Positions 17,916-27,494 are shown, numbered from the stretch's first letter. The stretch is DNA of 64,000 nucleotides from Streptomyces mutabilis (GCF_014649815.1 NZ_BMTT01000001.1:310001-374000); one strand, 5' to 3'. Numbers and translations: made by a program. The notes: generated by a model from the sequence alone, not told the origin.

Positions 17916-18964
17916 CACAGAACCTTCGCCACGATGTGCGCGTCCGGGGTGTGCATGACCGGCATCCCGACCGCGGCGCCCTTGGTCCAGATCTGCACGG
18001 GGTCGTCCTGAACACCTCGCGTGATGATCAGGCCGGGGGCGTCCTCCCGGATGATCTCCGGGTTCGACCCGCGCGACAGCACCAGGGCCTCCGCGGTCAC
18101 CCCGTACATGGTCTGCGCCCACTTCTCCCGCTCCGGCGGCACCAGAATCCACAGGTCCTCGGGCAGCACCTTGCGGGGCTTGCCGTCCACCCGCACCTGG
18201 GCCTTGTAGAACTGGATGGGCGGCAGGCTGTAGTTGTCGCGCACCACGTTGATCTGCTGCGGCGTGAGTGTCGCCGTCGGGGTGGTCGACGGGTTCACGC
18301 TGCCGTAGTAAGCCGCCCTGTAGGCGTTGTTCGCCGCCAGGTAGCTGAACGCCTTCCGGGAGGTGATCACCAGCTCCGGCTCCGGTGCGCCGATGTCGTC
18401 CAGGTGCTGAATCCATCGCAGCTCGTCTGCGATCGGGTCGGAGGCCGGGTCCGACCACGGGATCCGGGCGACCGGCATGTTCTCGGCGGGGACGTTCCAG
18501 TCCACCTCCAGCGTCAGGCCGTTCTCCTGCTCCAGCGTGAACCGCCCGTCCACGAGCACGTCGCCGGCGGCCAGCTCCAGCCGGGACCGGATGGCCTCGA
18601 CGTGCCGTTCCACGTCGTCGTACAGCAGCTCGATCAGCCGGTCCTGATCCGAGCCGTGCGACGCCTCCAGCAGGATCTGCTCCTGCTCGGAGACGACGAG
18701 CTTCTGGCCCAGCGCGGGCAGCGCACCCTCGCGGGACGTCTGCCACGCCTCACGGGTCGCGAACGGCACCGAGGCGTTGAACGCCCGGTACTTGGCGACG
18801 TTGACGTACCGGCCGGAGTCCTTCGTACGCCACTTCACCTCGCGCATCTCCACGGTCGGGAAGATCATCTGCGTGAGCAGGAAGTCCTTCGGGGACGGGA
18901 TCGCCCTGGCGAACGCCGTCAGGTCCATGACCGAGACGTCCTTGAGCAGGTCCTGAATCGTCAC
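17915..18964 (-). CDS. Major capsid protein, lambda gpE family
   Basis: A 349-residue protein resembling the phage major capsid protein E family. The N-terminal MREVKWRTKDSGRYVNVAKYRAFNA and the SYLAANNAYRAAYYG region match that family's style. The start is GTG 18964 after a GGGGCTGAG stretch. The length is normal and the frame is intact. It lies directly after a decoration and a scaffold gene, the standard order in siphovirus heads. It would form an HK97-fold shell. Confidence 0.85.
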   Translation of the reverse strand: MTIQDLLKDVSVMDLTAFARAIPSPKDFLLTQMIFPTVEMREVKWRTKDSGRYVNVAKYRAFNASVPFATREAWQTSREGALPALGQKLVVSEQEQILLEASHGSDQDRLIELLYDDVERHVEAIRSRLELAAGDVLVDGRFTLEQENGLTLEVDWNVPAENMPVARIPWSDPASDPIADELRWIQHLDDIGAPEPELVITSRKAFSYLAANNAYRAAYYGSVNPSTTPTATLTPQQINVVRDNYSLPPIQFYKAQVRVDGKPRKVLPEDLWILVPPEREKWAQTMYGVTAEALVLSRGSNPEIIREDAPGLIITRGVQDDPVQIWTKGAAVGMPVMHTPDAHIVAKVL

Positions 18965-18978
18965 AGCTCAGCCCCCGC

Positions 18979-19395
18979 TCACACGAAGCGGATCTGCGCG
19001 GCACGCGGGTGCCACACGAGCTGGGACACGTCGATGCCGCCCGGCACCTTGGACGCCTTCACCGCGCCGTGCCACAGCAGCGCGGCCGGAACACGGGTCT
19101 GGCCCGGCGCGAATGGGGCCTCGGCGATCAGGAAACCGCGCAGGATCTGGCGGCCGCAGTGCGCCTCCGGGTCGTACGGGCCGTACAGGCCAGACTCCGC
19201 GACCCTGCCGACCGGCACACCGGACAGCACCCGGCCGTACGGTTCGCAGCCGTCGCCGCACACGTAGTGCGTGCCCTCGCAGAACAGGTTCAGGTCGAGG
19301 GTGATCGTGTCGACGGAGTCGGTGCCGTGCAGGGACGCCAGCCACTCGCGGTTGGCGGTCGTGTACTCGGACGTCGAGACGGGCTGGATGGTCAT
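18979..19395 (-). CDS. Head decoration protein (gpD-like)
   Basis: A 138-residue protein beginning MTIQPVSTSEY. Its position immediately upstream of the gpE-type capsid gene, its size and its GRVLSGVPVGRV strand are typical of lambda gpD-like head stabilising proteins. ATG 19395 is preferred because GGAG lies 9 bases upstream; earlier ATGs at 19410 and 19461 lack a ribosome site. Confidence 0.7.
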   Translation of the reverse strand: MTIQPVSTSEYTTANREWLASLHGTDSVDTITLDLNLFCEGTHYVCGDGCEPYGRVLSGVPVGRVAESGLYGPYDPEAHCGRQILRGFLIAEAPFAPGQTRVPAALLWHGAVKASKVPGGIDVSQLVWHPRAAQIRFV

Positions 19396-19502
19396 GTGCT
19401 TGGTCTCCATGGACGCTGCGGTCAGATTCCGCACACCGCCCACGGAGGCGATGCCGTCCACGAAGTTCAGGGGGCGTGGTCCCCCAAGGTCTGAGGCCTG
19501 GA

Positions 19503-20210
19503 TTATCGGGCTGCGGAGTCGCTGAACTCCGGGATCAGGCCACGGCGCTTGGCCATCTCCAGTCCGGCCGAACCGGGCTTGGACACCGGGGCCGTACGGG
19601 TCGGGCCGCGCCCTGCCGGTGCGCCCGCGGGGGCGGCCGGCATCAGGGTGCGGACCTCACCGAACAGCTCCGGACGCCTGGCTCGCAGGGCCTCGGCCGC
19701 CGACTGGATCTGCGCCTCGTCCGCGTCCTCGTCGTCCACGGCCAGCAGACGCTCAGCGTCCACCAGATCGTCGCCCTCCGCGCCGAGCGCCACCAGCGCG
19801 GCCCGGCGAAGTGCCGCCCGTTCCCGCTCGGCGGCCAGCTCCTCCCGGCGCGCGGCCTGCAACTCCCGCTCGGTAGCAGCCTGTTCCCGGCGCTCCACCT
19901 CCGACAGCGCGGCCTGCTCGGCCTCCCTCTGCGCGGTGACGAACTCGGTGAGCGCCTTCGGGGAGTCGAACCCGAGCGTGGACAACAGCCGCTTGATCGC
20001 AGCCCGTTCGCCCTGCGCCTTTTCGCGGGTGAGCATCTTGCCCAACCGGTCCTGGGTGACCGTGACCTGCTGCTCCTGGCCGCCGTCGTCCGGGGCCTCA
20101 TCGAGCTGGTCGTTCGTCTCGTCCTCCGACGAAGCACCGAGAATCGGGTAGATCGGCCGCCCGTCCCGGCGGTGGCCGACAGGACGGCGAGGCGGCAGGG
20201 GCCGGACCAT
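19503..20210 (-). CDS. Phage scaffolding-like protein
   Basis: A 235-residue protein with a long highly charged coiled coil (residues about 75-150: EAEQAALSEVERREQAATEREL and similar) and flexible ends rich in Ala, Pro and Gly. Such proteins upstream of the capsid gene serve as assembly scaffolds. ATG 20210 has GGAGGAG upstream; the track's longer frame has no ribosome site. Confidence 0.7.
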   Translation of the reverse strand: MVRPLPPRRPVGHRRDGRPIYPILGASSEDETNDQLDEAPDDGGQEQQVTVTQDRLGKMLTREKAQGERAAIKRLLSTLGFDSPKALTEFVTAQREAEQAALSEVERREQAATERELQAARREELAAERERAALRRAALVALGAEGDDLVDAERLLAVDDEDADEAQIQSAAEALRARRPELFGEVRTLMPAAPAGAPAGRGPTRTAPVSKPGSAGLEMAKRRGLIPEFSDSAAR

Positions 20211-20331
20211 ACATCTCCTCCAGAGCGCGCCCCCGCGCTGTCGGCCAGTGTAGCCACCTGCACCGACACGGCCACGAACCCTTGTCCGACCACCCCCGCA
20301 GGATGGCCTCGAACAAGGAGGCGCACCACCC

Positions 20332-21384
20332 ATGACACTCGACCCCTACACCGCTGTCGGGCTCATCCCGGAGATCACCGAGATCCAGCAGCGCGACGAC
20401 ATCGCCGCCAACCTCGACCACCTCTACGCCCTCACCCGCACCGCTGTCTCTCTCGGCGGCCTCGACCACCCCGTCCGGCTGGTCGCCCTGCCCGAAGGCG
20501 CGCTCCAGGGCTTCACCGACGAGATCCACGACCTCGACCACGCCACATACGCGCGCACCTGCGCCATCAGCCTTCCCGGCGCGGAAACGCAAGAACTCGG
20601 CCGCTGGGCCCGCGAGTCCAACATTCACATCATGGCCCAGGCCAAGGCCCTCCACCCGGCCTTCCCTGACCGGTACTTCAACGTCGGATTCGTCATCGAC
20701 CCCGACGGCGAGATCGTCCTGCGGCACCACAAGCTCGCCCCGCTGCCACCCATGGAACACAGCGTCAGCCCACACGACGTGCTCGACCAGTGGACCCGTC
20801 TCTACGGCCGGAGCCCCGAGGCGTACTGGCCCGTTGCCGACACCGCCATCGGTCGTCTCGGCGTCATGATGGCCAACGAGGCGTCCTACCCGGAGAACGC
20901 CCGCGGCCTTGCCCTCGGCGGATGCGAGATCGCCTACCGCACCAGCTACCCGCTGCCGGGCGTCGCCTCCGACGCCTACGACATCCAGAACCGCGCCCGC
21001 GCTCTCGACAACACCATGTACGTCCTCGCCCCCAACCCGGCCTCCTACACCGGAGCCAACGTGCCGCGCGTCGACTTCTTCGGTGGCCATTCCACCATCA
21101 CCGACTACACCGGCCGCACCGTCGGTCACCTCGACCACGGCGGCGTCGCCACCTTCGTCACCGCCACCATCGACCTGCCCGCCCTCCGGCGCCAGCGCAC
21201 AACCGCCACGTGGACCAACTGGACCAAGGACCTGCGCACCGAGCTGTTCGCCACCCTGTCCAAACAGCCGATCTACCCGGCCAACCTCTACGCCGACCGC
21301 CCGCCGTACAACCACGCCGAGTACCGCGAGCACGTCACCGAACCCCAGATCGACCTGATGCGCGCCCGCGGCATCTGGCGCTGA
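20332..21384 (+). CDS. Nitrilase-fold carbon-nitrogen hydrolase homologue lacking the catalytic Cys
   Basis: A 350-residue nitrilase superfamily protein. The first catalytic Glu is E55 (LPEGAL) and the Lys is K134 (RHHKLAPL). In the third block, where active enzymes have Cys (consensus I-C-Y-D-x-x-F-P-E), this reads MMANEASYPE with Ala181 in the Cys position and Asn/Glu in the next two. It may be inactive as an amidase or use different chemistry. It is inserted on the opposite strand between portal and scaffold genes, so it is a moron-type insertion. Start ATG 20332 follows an AAGGAGG ribosome site. Confidence 0.8.
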   Translation: MTLDPYTAVGLIPEITEIQQRDDIAANLDHLYALTRTAVSLGGLDHPVRLVALPEGALQGFTDEIHDLDHATYARTCAISLPGAETQELGRWARESNIHIMAQAKALHPAFPDRYFNVGFVIDPDGEIVLRHHKLAPLPPMEHSVSPHDVLDQWTRLYGRSPEAYWPVADTAIGRLGVMMANEASYPENARGLALGGCEIAYRTSYPLPGVASDAYDIQNRARALDNTMYVLAPNPASYTGANVPRVDFFGGHSTITDYTGRTVGHLDHGGVATFVTATIDLPALRRQRTTATWTNWTKDLRTELFATLSKQPIYPANLYADRPPYNHAEYREHVTEPQIDLMRARGIWR

Positions 21385-21412
21385 CCCCTGCTTCACGCAC
21401 CCCGAGGCCGCA

Positions 21413-23176
21413 CTATCGGCCCGCCTCAACCGGCTCCCGCTCGCTCACCTTCCCCACCGGCTTCCTCCCCCCGGCCGACCCGGACCCGTCATCCTCCTCC
21501 TGGTCCTCGTGGTCCTCTCCACGCCCGCGCCGAGCAGCGGCCTCCGCCATCCGCACCGCGGCCTCCTGCTCCGCCTTCGCCCGGATCCGCTCCACCTCCT
21601 GCGACGCGTCCTTGATCGGATACCCGGCCTCCAGCAGCATCGCCACCGCCGTCTCCAGCGACAGCACCCCCGCCCCGTACGCCTTGACGACCTCCTCCAG
21701 CACCGCGCCGCGGTCCGTCGGCGTGTGCGGCGCCCATGCCAGCCGCGCCGGCAGCGTCTCTCCGGCCGTCCAGCCCGCCGCACGCCCGGCCTGGTACAGC
21801 CGCTGCACCATCTTGAACAGCAGCCGGTACTTGTGCTCCCTCGCCAACCGCATCATCCCGATCAACGCATCCAGCGGCCCCAGCGCCAGCTTCAGCGCGT
21901 AGCCCGACGGCACCTCCGTGGCCTCCAGCGTCCCGAGACCGGCCGCCGTCACCCGGCTGTTCGCCGCGATCCGCTCCAGCAGGTGATCCACCCGCGCCCG
22001 CAGTTCGGCCAACTGCGGCGACGTGTCCAGGGCATCCATGCGCCCCGTTTCACCGAGCTGCCACACCGCACCGGCCTTCACCTGAAGCTCCTGCGGCTTG
22101 CCCGTCGCCCGGTCCACCGGCAGCCGCGCACCCGCGAGCCCGATGATCGGCGTGCCCGTCGTCGCCGAGGCCGCTGAGCTGTCCGAGTCCGTGGCCGCGA
22201 GTTCGTCGAGCGCCTGCAGAACCCGCGGCAGAATCGAGCGTCCCCAGTGCTCTCCACCGTCAGGGATCGTGTTCGCGATGTGCACCACCGGCACGAAGTC
22301 GATCATCAGGTCCAGCCGGTTCAGCTCCGTGCCGTCCGGCCGCACCCGGAAGCTCGCCTTGTCCATCGGCAGCCGGTCCAGCGTCTCGCCGTTCTTCAGG
22401 TCCTCCAGCAGCCACTCCGCGTCCGTGAGGTAGCACGTCACGTAGGACGTCCGGCCCGGCTCCCACGGGTACTGCCGCCCGCCAGCCGCCGCACCCTCGC
22501 CGGGCTCGCCGTCCTCGGAGATCGGACCGAGCTCGTACGTCACCCGCCGCACCCTGGCCTTCAAGCCGGCGTCGTCGTCCGCCGGCAGCTCCCACGCCAG
22601 ATGCACCCGCCTGGGGAAATCCTCGTCTTCGTCGTCCCACTGCGGGAAGAAAAACCCTGGATCGTAGACCCTCAGCGTCGGCCGCTGCTTCTCCGGGTTC
22701 CACGCGAGCACCATCACGCTGTCCCCGAGCAGCACCGCAGCTCGCTCAGCCTGCTGGACGCGGAAGGTCAGCAGCTCCTTGTCCGCCCACTTCCGCAACC
22801 GGTCCTGCACCGCGGCGGCCTCCGCTGCACCGGGCGTCGGCATCTCCGCATCGGCGTGCTCCGCGCCCTCGACCGTGACCTTCTGCTCCGAACCGAGGAG
22901 GTAGCCAAGGGCGGTGTCTACCAGGTTCGCCGCGTCCCCCAGCTCCCGCCGCTCCAGCGCGCTCGCGTCGCCACCGGCCGCCGCAAGCTGCCCGGCCTGG
23001 TTGTTGTCGTACGAGGCCAGCACCTTGTACGCGGCCAGCCGCCGCAACTCGTGCGGCGGCACCCACGTTTTGGCCAGCTCCGGAAACGCCCGGCTGCTCG
23101 GACGGCCAGCGTCGGCCATCACCGGCTTGTAGTTCAGCCACGACCAAGCGTCGATCACAAATTGGCGCAGGCTCAT
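21413..23176 (-). CDS. Phage portal protein
   Basis: A 587-residue portal-type protein. It has the family's N-terminal helices, a VVHIANTIPDGGEHWGRSILPRVLQALDEL core and the SGYALKLALGPLDALIGMMRLAREHKYRLLFKMVQ stem helix. The C-terminus is a charged, disordered tail. ATG 23176 follows GGAGGAC with 8 bases spacing. It would form the dodecameric ring through which terminase packs DNA. It is preceded on the same strand by the terminase genes at 24541-26564 with an XRE gene between. Confidence 0.85.
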   Translation of the reverse strand: MSLRQFVIDAWSWLNYKPVMADAGRPSSRAFPELAKTWVPPHELRRLAAYKVLASYDNNQAGQLAAAGGDASALERRELGDAANLVDTALGYLLGSEQKVTVEGAEHADAEMPTPGAAEAAAVQDRLRKWADKELLTFRVQQAERAAVLLGDSVMVLAWNPEKQRPTLRVYDPGFFFPQWDDEDEDFPRRVHLAWELPADDDAGLKARVRRVTYELGPISEDGEPGEGAAAGGRQYPWEPGRTSYVTCYLTDAEWLLEDLKNGETLDRLPMDKASFRVRPDGTELNRLDLMIDFVPVVHIANTIPDGGEHWGRSILPRVLQALDELAATDSDSSAASATTGTPIIGLAGARLPVDRATGKPQELQVKAGAVWQLGETGRMDALDTSPQLAELRARVDHLLERIAANSRVTAAGLGTLEATEVPSGYALKLALGPLDALIGMMRLAREHKYRLLFKMVQRLYQAGRAAGWTAGETLPARLAWAPHTPTDRGAVLEEVVKAYGAGVLSLETAVAMLLEAGYPIKDASQEVERIRAKAEQEAAVRMAEAAARRGRGEDHEDQEEDDGSGSAGGRKPVGKVSEREPVEAGR

Positions 23177-23322
23177 CGGGGGCAGTCCTCCGGTGATTGG
23201 CCCCGCGCCGCATGCCAGCTTAGTGCGCCGTCCCGTCGGCGTCGGCGTCGGCGATCGCAGGGCCTACAACAGGAAGAAAACTGCCCTTGCGCGTAGAAAG
23301 GTAGTAGCGCCTGCGGATCAAG

Positions 23323-24084
23323 GTGGTTGTCGTGGCAACTACGGCATGGCAGATGCTCCACGAGTCCTTGGCGATTCCCATCGTCGGGGAGCAGTCCACA
23401 TGGGCGAGGGCCTTGATCGCCTTCATCGTCGCTTTGCCTAGCGGCTGGGCATGGCTCTGGGCTCGCGGCCAAGGGAAGGGTCTACGCCCCTTCACACGAG
23501 CCAGCATCATCACTTCTCTTCAGGTCATCCTGTTGACAGCTGGGCTGGCTGCGCTGCTGGGCGCCCTCATAGCGTCACCATACGCAGCCCTGCTTGCAGG
23601 AGGCGTAGGTCCGAGCATTCTGGACGCAGAGCGACTGACTGGCGCAGTCAAGAGCAGGAGACACGAGAGTGAGGGTGGAACGAGCAAGAGTACTCCAGGA
23701 TGGTTCCGCGCGATACAAAAGGCGGCACTCGTCTACGGATTGCAGCGTCTGGATGCCCGAATGTTTCAACATCGGAACGACTGGTGCCGCCTGCGCTGGG
23801 ACCTGACCTGGACACCCGACGAGGTGGAGACCAAAGCTCGTGACCTTGCGAAAGAGTTGCGCGAGCAAGACCTCGTGAAGACCAGGGAGGAACAGGTCTG
23901 GATGCAGGGCATCCGGCAGCACTGCGCCGATGCACGCCATTGGGAAAGCACCGGCCAGGCGTTCGAATATCGGCGCTCGCTGGACGAAGCATGGGACCAG
24001 TATCGGATCATGCTCGTACGGGCATATGTGAATGGCAGAGATTCACTAGTCCCGAGAGTGCAGAACCCGCGGCCGCCTCTGTAG
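23323..24084 (+). CDS. Hypothetical membrane protein
   Basis: A 253-residue protein not recognised. Two hydrophobic segments lie at about residues 26-48 and 60-97, and the C-terminal 140 residues are soluble and rich in charged and aromatic residues (TWTPDEVETKARDLAKELREQ). The start is uncertain: GTG 23323 or GTG 23332, both without a clear ribosome site. It opposes the head genes and stands beside the XRE gene, so it may be a lysogenic-conversion or exclusion protein; this is inference. Confidence 0.5.
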   Translation: MVVVATTAWQMLHESLAIPIVGEQSTWARALIAFIVALPSGWAWLWARGQGKGLRPFTRASIITSLQVILLTAGLAALLGALIASPYAALLAGGVGPSILDAERLTGAVKSRRHESEGGTSKSTPGWFRAIQKAALVYGLQRLDARMFQHRNDWCRLRWDLTWTPDEVETKARDLAKELREQDLVKTREEQVWMQGIRQHCADARHWESTGQAFEYRRSLDEAWDQYRIMLVRAYVNGRDSLVPRVQNPRPPL

Positions 24085-24123
24085 CCTCAATAGGCACCGC
24101 CCACGCCCCACAGAGGGAGGCCC

Positions 24124-24414
24124 TTACTCGTCAGCCTTGGGAGGGTTCGGCTCAAGCCGAATAACAAAGTGTGCGTCGAGCGCCGCTGCCGCCGATGCCA
24201 ACGTGCGGAGTGTGGCGTTCGCATCACCAGAGAGGACCTGACTGACGCGACCCTGCGTTACGCCCATACGGGCAGCTAGGGCTGACTGAGTCAGTCCGGA
24301 TGCGCGCTGGAGTCGGCTGATCTCAACTGTGACGTCGCGAGGCAGTCGGGCCAGCTCCGCAGTCAGCCGCTCCTCATAGCCGTCCTCGGGTAGAGCTCGG
24401 ACGCCCGGCTCCAT
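24124..24414 (-). CDS. XRE-family HTH regulator
   Basis: A 96-residue protein with a Cro/CI-type HTH (LQRASGLTQSALAARMGVTQGRVSQVLSGDANATLRTLASAAAAL). This HigA-like layout is often an antitoxin, but no toxin gene is adjacent. ATG 24414 follows AGGAGGTGAAGAC. Two 16-bp palindromes in its upstream region probably are its own operators. Confidence 0.85.
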   Translation of the reverse strand: MEPGVRALPEDGYEERLTAELARLPRDVTVEISRLQRASGLTQSALAARMGVTQGRVSQVLSGDANATLRTLASAAAALDAHFVIRLEPNPPKADE

Positions 24415-24456
24415 GTCTTCACCTCCTGCACCGGCATGATTGATTCAGGAGAAGAT

Positions 24457-24491
24457 ATTAGCCATAGCTAATTGCATTAGTCAAGGCTAAT
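24457..24491. promoter_or_regulatory. Tandem operators upstream of the XRE gene
   Basis: Two matching palindromes, ATTAGC-N4-GCTAAT at 24457-24472 and ATTAGT-N4-GCTAAT at 24476-24491, lie 19 bp apart between the XRE gene and the terminase stop. They are much more AT-rich than their surroundings. Autorepression is the natural inference. Confidence 0.6.
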
Positions 24492-24540
24492 GACCTCAAT
24501 CCCTGCGCATGACGGTATGCCGCGCAGGGATGACACTCGG

Positions 24541-26034
24541 TTACCGTCGACCGCTCAGCCGCTGGTCATCCCCGCCACGTGGAGGCGGCATCGTTGGATC
24601 CAGGAACAGGTCCCACAGCGCCCACACCGCCGAGTCCAGCAGGTCAGGCGAGTCCTCCGTCTCCCCCTGGCCAACGAACGTGGTCATCTGTTCCTCCAGC
24701 TCCGCGAACCGCCGAGCGGGGCCGACATGCGACACCCGAGCCTGCTCGTACAGCTGCGCTGCCGGGGCCGCCCGCGCCCGCTTGCCTCTCGTGGCGTGAA
24801 CGATGCGCCAGTTCACCGTCGGATCCACCTGCTCCAGGAGAGCGGGCAGGTAGTCGCCGCCGTTGTTCGCCTCGATGACCACGCAGTCCGCCCGGTGCTC
24901 GTGGTAGAGCGTGGCGGCCCGCTTCATCGCCTGCGTCGGCGTGTACCGGTCCTGCTCGCAGTGCAGCAGATACCCGCGGGGCCGGTCGTCCCCGAACATC
25001 GTCTCCACCGGGAACCCGCGCCCCGCCACCGTGAACGCGGTCATGTCCGCGTTCTCGTGGGACTTCGTGGCCGGGTCAACGGATACCACCACCCGCTGGA
25101 GGTCCGGCAGATGCTCGGGCCGGGACCGGAAGCCCTCGACCTCCAGCATCCAGCCCTTCCACAGCGCGCCCTCCACGTCCTCGAGTAGCTCCCCGGACAG
25201 CTCCTGACGGCCCAGCCGGGTGCCGGCGTACTCCTCCTCCAGCTCCTCGCGGGCCGCCGCCGACAGGTTCGCGTCGTTCTCCCGCATGTGCCCGCGAGTC
25301 AACACCACCCGCGGCGGCGCCCCTCCCTTCTGATGCGCCTTCTCCTGCTCCCGGCCGCGCTCGACGAGCCGTTTGACGTGCGGGAGCGGCTTGGGCGTCG
25401 TGGAGATGACGACCTGCGGGGTGTCCGCCTCACGCAGGCAGAACCACAGCATGTCGTAGACCTCTTGCGCGGTGTGCCGAGACCAAGCCGCGTACTCGTC
25501 GCACCACGCCTTGTCGAACGCCCAGCCGCGCAGGTTGTCCGGCGTCTCCGCACCGAACCCGCGGATCAGCGTGCCGTTCGTCAGCCGGAGCGTCGTCTCA
25601 CCGAGCGACGAGTTGTACTTCGCCACCTCCTCCGGCGGGAACACCGACAGCAGTCCCGACTTCGGGGACTCGAAGCAGATGTCCCGCACCAGCGTCGCGT
25701 TCTTCGCCACCACCGCGATCTGCAGCCCCGGTGTCTGCGCCCAATCCCTCACCGTCTCCGCCGCCGTCCGCGACTTCCCCCAGCCACGACCGGTGAGCAG
25801 CATCCACACCGTCCACAGCCACAGCGGCTGACGCTGCGCCGCACGGGCATGGTGATGCAGCCACCCCGCGTGGGGCAGCCCGTCGCAGTTTGGGACCTCG
25901 CACGCCCACCTGCGCGCCGACAGCTCGTCGGCCCGAAGCAGTACCGCGACCTCGGCCTTCAACTGCTCGTCGCTCATCACCGACGGGTCCGCGAACCCCC
26001 CGACCATGCGGCGCTTGGCCCGGCCGCGGCTCAC
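24541..26034 (-). CDS. Phage terminase large subunit
   Basis: A 497-residue terminase. Walker A is LLTGRGWGKS at 79-88, Walker B is KAWCDEY with D178-E179, and the RNase-H-like nuclease starts with VVSVDPATKSHENADMTAF (about 310-328) followed by VVIEANNGGDY. It powers packaging of DNA into the procapsid through the portal. It overlaps the small subunit by 4 bp. Confidence 0.9.
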   Translation of the reverse strand: MSRGRAKRRMVGGFADPSVMSDEQLKAEVAVLLRADELSARRWACEVPNCDGLPHAGWLHHHARAAQRQPLWLWTVWMLLTGRGWGKSRTAAETVRDWAQTPGLQIAVVAKNATLVRDICFESPKSGLLSVFPPEEVAKYNSSLGETTLRLTNGTLIRGFGAETPDNLRGWAFDKAWCDEYAAWSRHTAQEVYDMLWFCLREADTPQVVISTTPKPLPHVKRLVERGREQEKAHQKGGAPPRVVLTRGHMRENDANLSAAAREELEEEYAGTRLGRQELSGELLEDVEGALWKGWMLEVEGFRSRPEHLPDLQRVVVSVDPATKSHENADMTAFTVAGRGFPVETMFGDDRPRGYLLHCEQDRYTPTQAMKRAATLYHEHRADCVVIEANNGGDYLPALLEQVDPTVNWRIVHATRGKRARAAPAAQLYEQARVSHVGPARRFAELEEQMTTFVGQGETEDSPDLLDSAVWALWDLFLDPTMPPPRGGDDQRLSGRR

Positions 26035-26564
26035 TGCGCGCCCTCCGACAACCGGCGCTCCAGCTCCCGGCGGAGCTGATCCATCCGAGCCCGGCGTTCC
26101 TCATCCGACAGAGAGGCCACGTCCATGCCCTGGTCACGGTCCTCAACCATCCCGGCCGCCGGTGCCTCACCCACGGCCCGCCGCTCGATCTCCGCCGCGA
26201 CCTGGATGTAGCGCAGCAGCTCCGACGGCGACAGCTCCCGCGGGTCGAGCGTCTGGAGCCGGGCCACCGCCTTGCTCTGCACGGCCTGCGCCAACTTCGC
26301 GTGCCTGCGGGCGATGTCCCGCCGCGCCTGCGCCTGCTCCGCGAGGAACAGCCGGTCCTGCTCCCGGTCGTAGGCCGCAGCCCGCATCACCCATGCGAAC
26401 TGCCGCGACCACCGGCCCAGCAGAGACCGAGACTTATCCAACTCCCGTGCTGCCTTTGTGACACTCCGCGCCGGGCCAAGATCGCGGTACACGGCGAACG
26501 CCTCGAACGCCTGGACCGACTCCCCGCTCTGCCGCTCCCAGGACTCCACGGTGCCCTCGGCCAC
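26031..26564 (-). CDS. Terminase small subunit-like protein
   Basis: A 177-residue protein with an N-terminal HTH-like segment (SVTKAARELDKSRSLLGRWSRQFAWVMRAAAYDRE) and a helical C-terminal half, the layout of DNA-recognition subunits of terminases. The start is GTG 26564 after AGGAGG. It directly precedes and overlaps the large subunit gene. Confidence 0.75.
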   Translation of the reverse strand: MAEGTVESWERQSGESVQAFEAFAVYRDLGPARSVTKAARELDKSRSLLGRWSRQFAWVMRAAAYDREQDRLFLAEQAQARRDIARRHAKLAQAVQSKAVARLQTLDPRELSPSELLRYIQVAAEIERRAVGEAPAAGMVEDRDQGMDVASLSDEERRARMDQLRRELERRLSEGAQ

Positions 26565-26589
26565 CGCTCACCTCCTGGCCAACGGCCCT

Positions 26590-27492
26590 CTAGTTGCTCT
26601 GTTCGGCCAGGACTTCCAGCACCCGCCACGGCTGGTCCGCCGGCACGGTGCCGTCCTGCACCATTCGGTCGATGGCCGCCCGCACGACGGCGGCTGTCTC
26701 CACCGGCACGTCCCGAACGCCGAACACTGTCTCCAGCGGTGCCGTCCCCGCCCTCGTCGCCTCTCCGGTGGCCGTGTCGAACCAGCCTTCGGCCAGCTCC
26801 CCGAGGTGCCGCTCGAACACCTCGAGGATCACGCCGAGCGCCGTCGCGCTGTTGCCGATCTTGTACGCGGCCCGAGAGGTCTCCAGCGCATCGAGCACCG
26901 GCTCGTACTGCTCCAGCCCGGCCACCCACCGCTGGTCCGCCGCCGCTGCGGACCGGGCCGCATCGAACGCGGCCTCGGCTCGCTCCAGCTCATCGGGCAG
27001 GAACATGAACTGCACGCTGGCGAAGTCGAGGTTCGCCTCGCCCAGGGAGGCGACGTCCACCTTCTCCAGCAGGTCCAGAGCCTTATCGTCCAGGCCCGTG
27101 TACTGCCGCCACTCCACCGACTCCAGCTCGTCGTACAGCTCCTTGAGGATTGCCGGATCGTCCTGGCCCGCGATGGCGTTGTGCGAGAGCTGGAGAGCGA
27201 TCTGCCGCTGGCGGGGCAGCGGCTCGTCTATCTGCATCCACCAGATCTGCGACAGGCCGGCCTCGATCGCGGCGAGCGTGCGGTGGTTGCCGGACAGGAC
27301 GACTAGCCGCCCTGTGTCGCGCTCGTTCCACACCAGCGGTGTCGAGGTCAGGCAGCCGTCTCGCTCGATGTTCGCCACGAGCTGCCGGAACTGCTCGTGC
27401 GGCAGGAACCGCGCGTTGACGTCGAGCAGCGTCAGCGTGCGCGGGTCGCCCTGCACCATCTGCGGCGGGGCGAGGCGAGTGGTCTCCTCCAT
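26590..27492 (-). CDS. ParB-like nuclease-domain protein
   Basis: A 300-residue protein with a ParB N-terminal fold: LLDVNARFLPHEQFRQLVANI, then PLVWNERDTGRLVVLSGNHRTLAAIEAGL, where GNHR replaces the usual GERR/GQHR box. No HTH or partition partner follows. ATG 27492 starts 5 bases after the upstream gene's end on the plus map, so the pair is coupled. Proteins like this accompany phage DNA-modification genes; it may be a nuclease or a regulator of the fused methylase upstream. Confidence 0.75.
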   Translation of the reverse strand: MEETTRLAPPQMVQGDPRTLTLLDVNARFLPHEQFRQLVANIERDGCLTSTPLVWNERDTGRLVVLSGNHRTLAAIEAGLSQIWWMQIDEPLPRQRQIALQLSHNAIAGQDDPAILKELYDELESVEWRQYTGLDDKALDLLEKVDVASLGEANLDFASVQFMFLPDELERAEAAFDAARSAAAADQRWVAGLEQYEPVLDALETSRAAYKIGNSATALGVILEVFERHLGELAEGWFDTATGEATRAGTAPLETVFGVRDVPVETAAVVRAAIDRMVQDGTVPADQPWRVLEVLAEQSN

Positions 27493-27494
27493 GG

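Noticed and set aside
24124-24414. HigA-type antitoxin with a toxin partner
   Set aside because: No RelE/HigB-like gene is adjacent; the neighbour at 23323 is a membrane protein.
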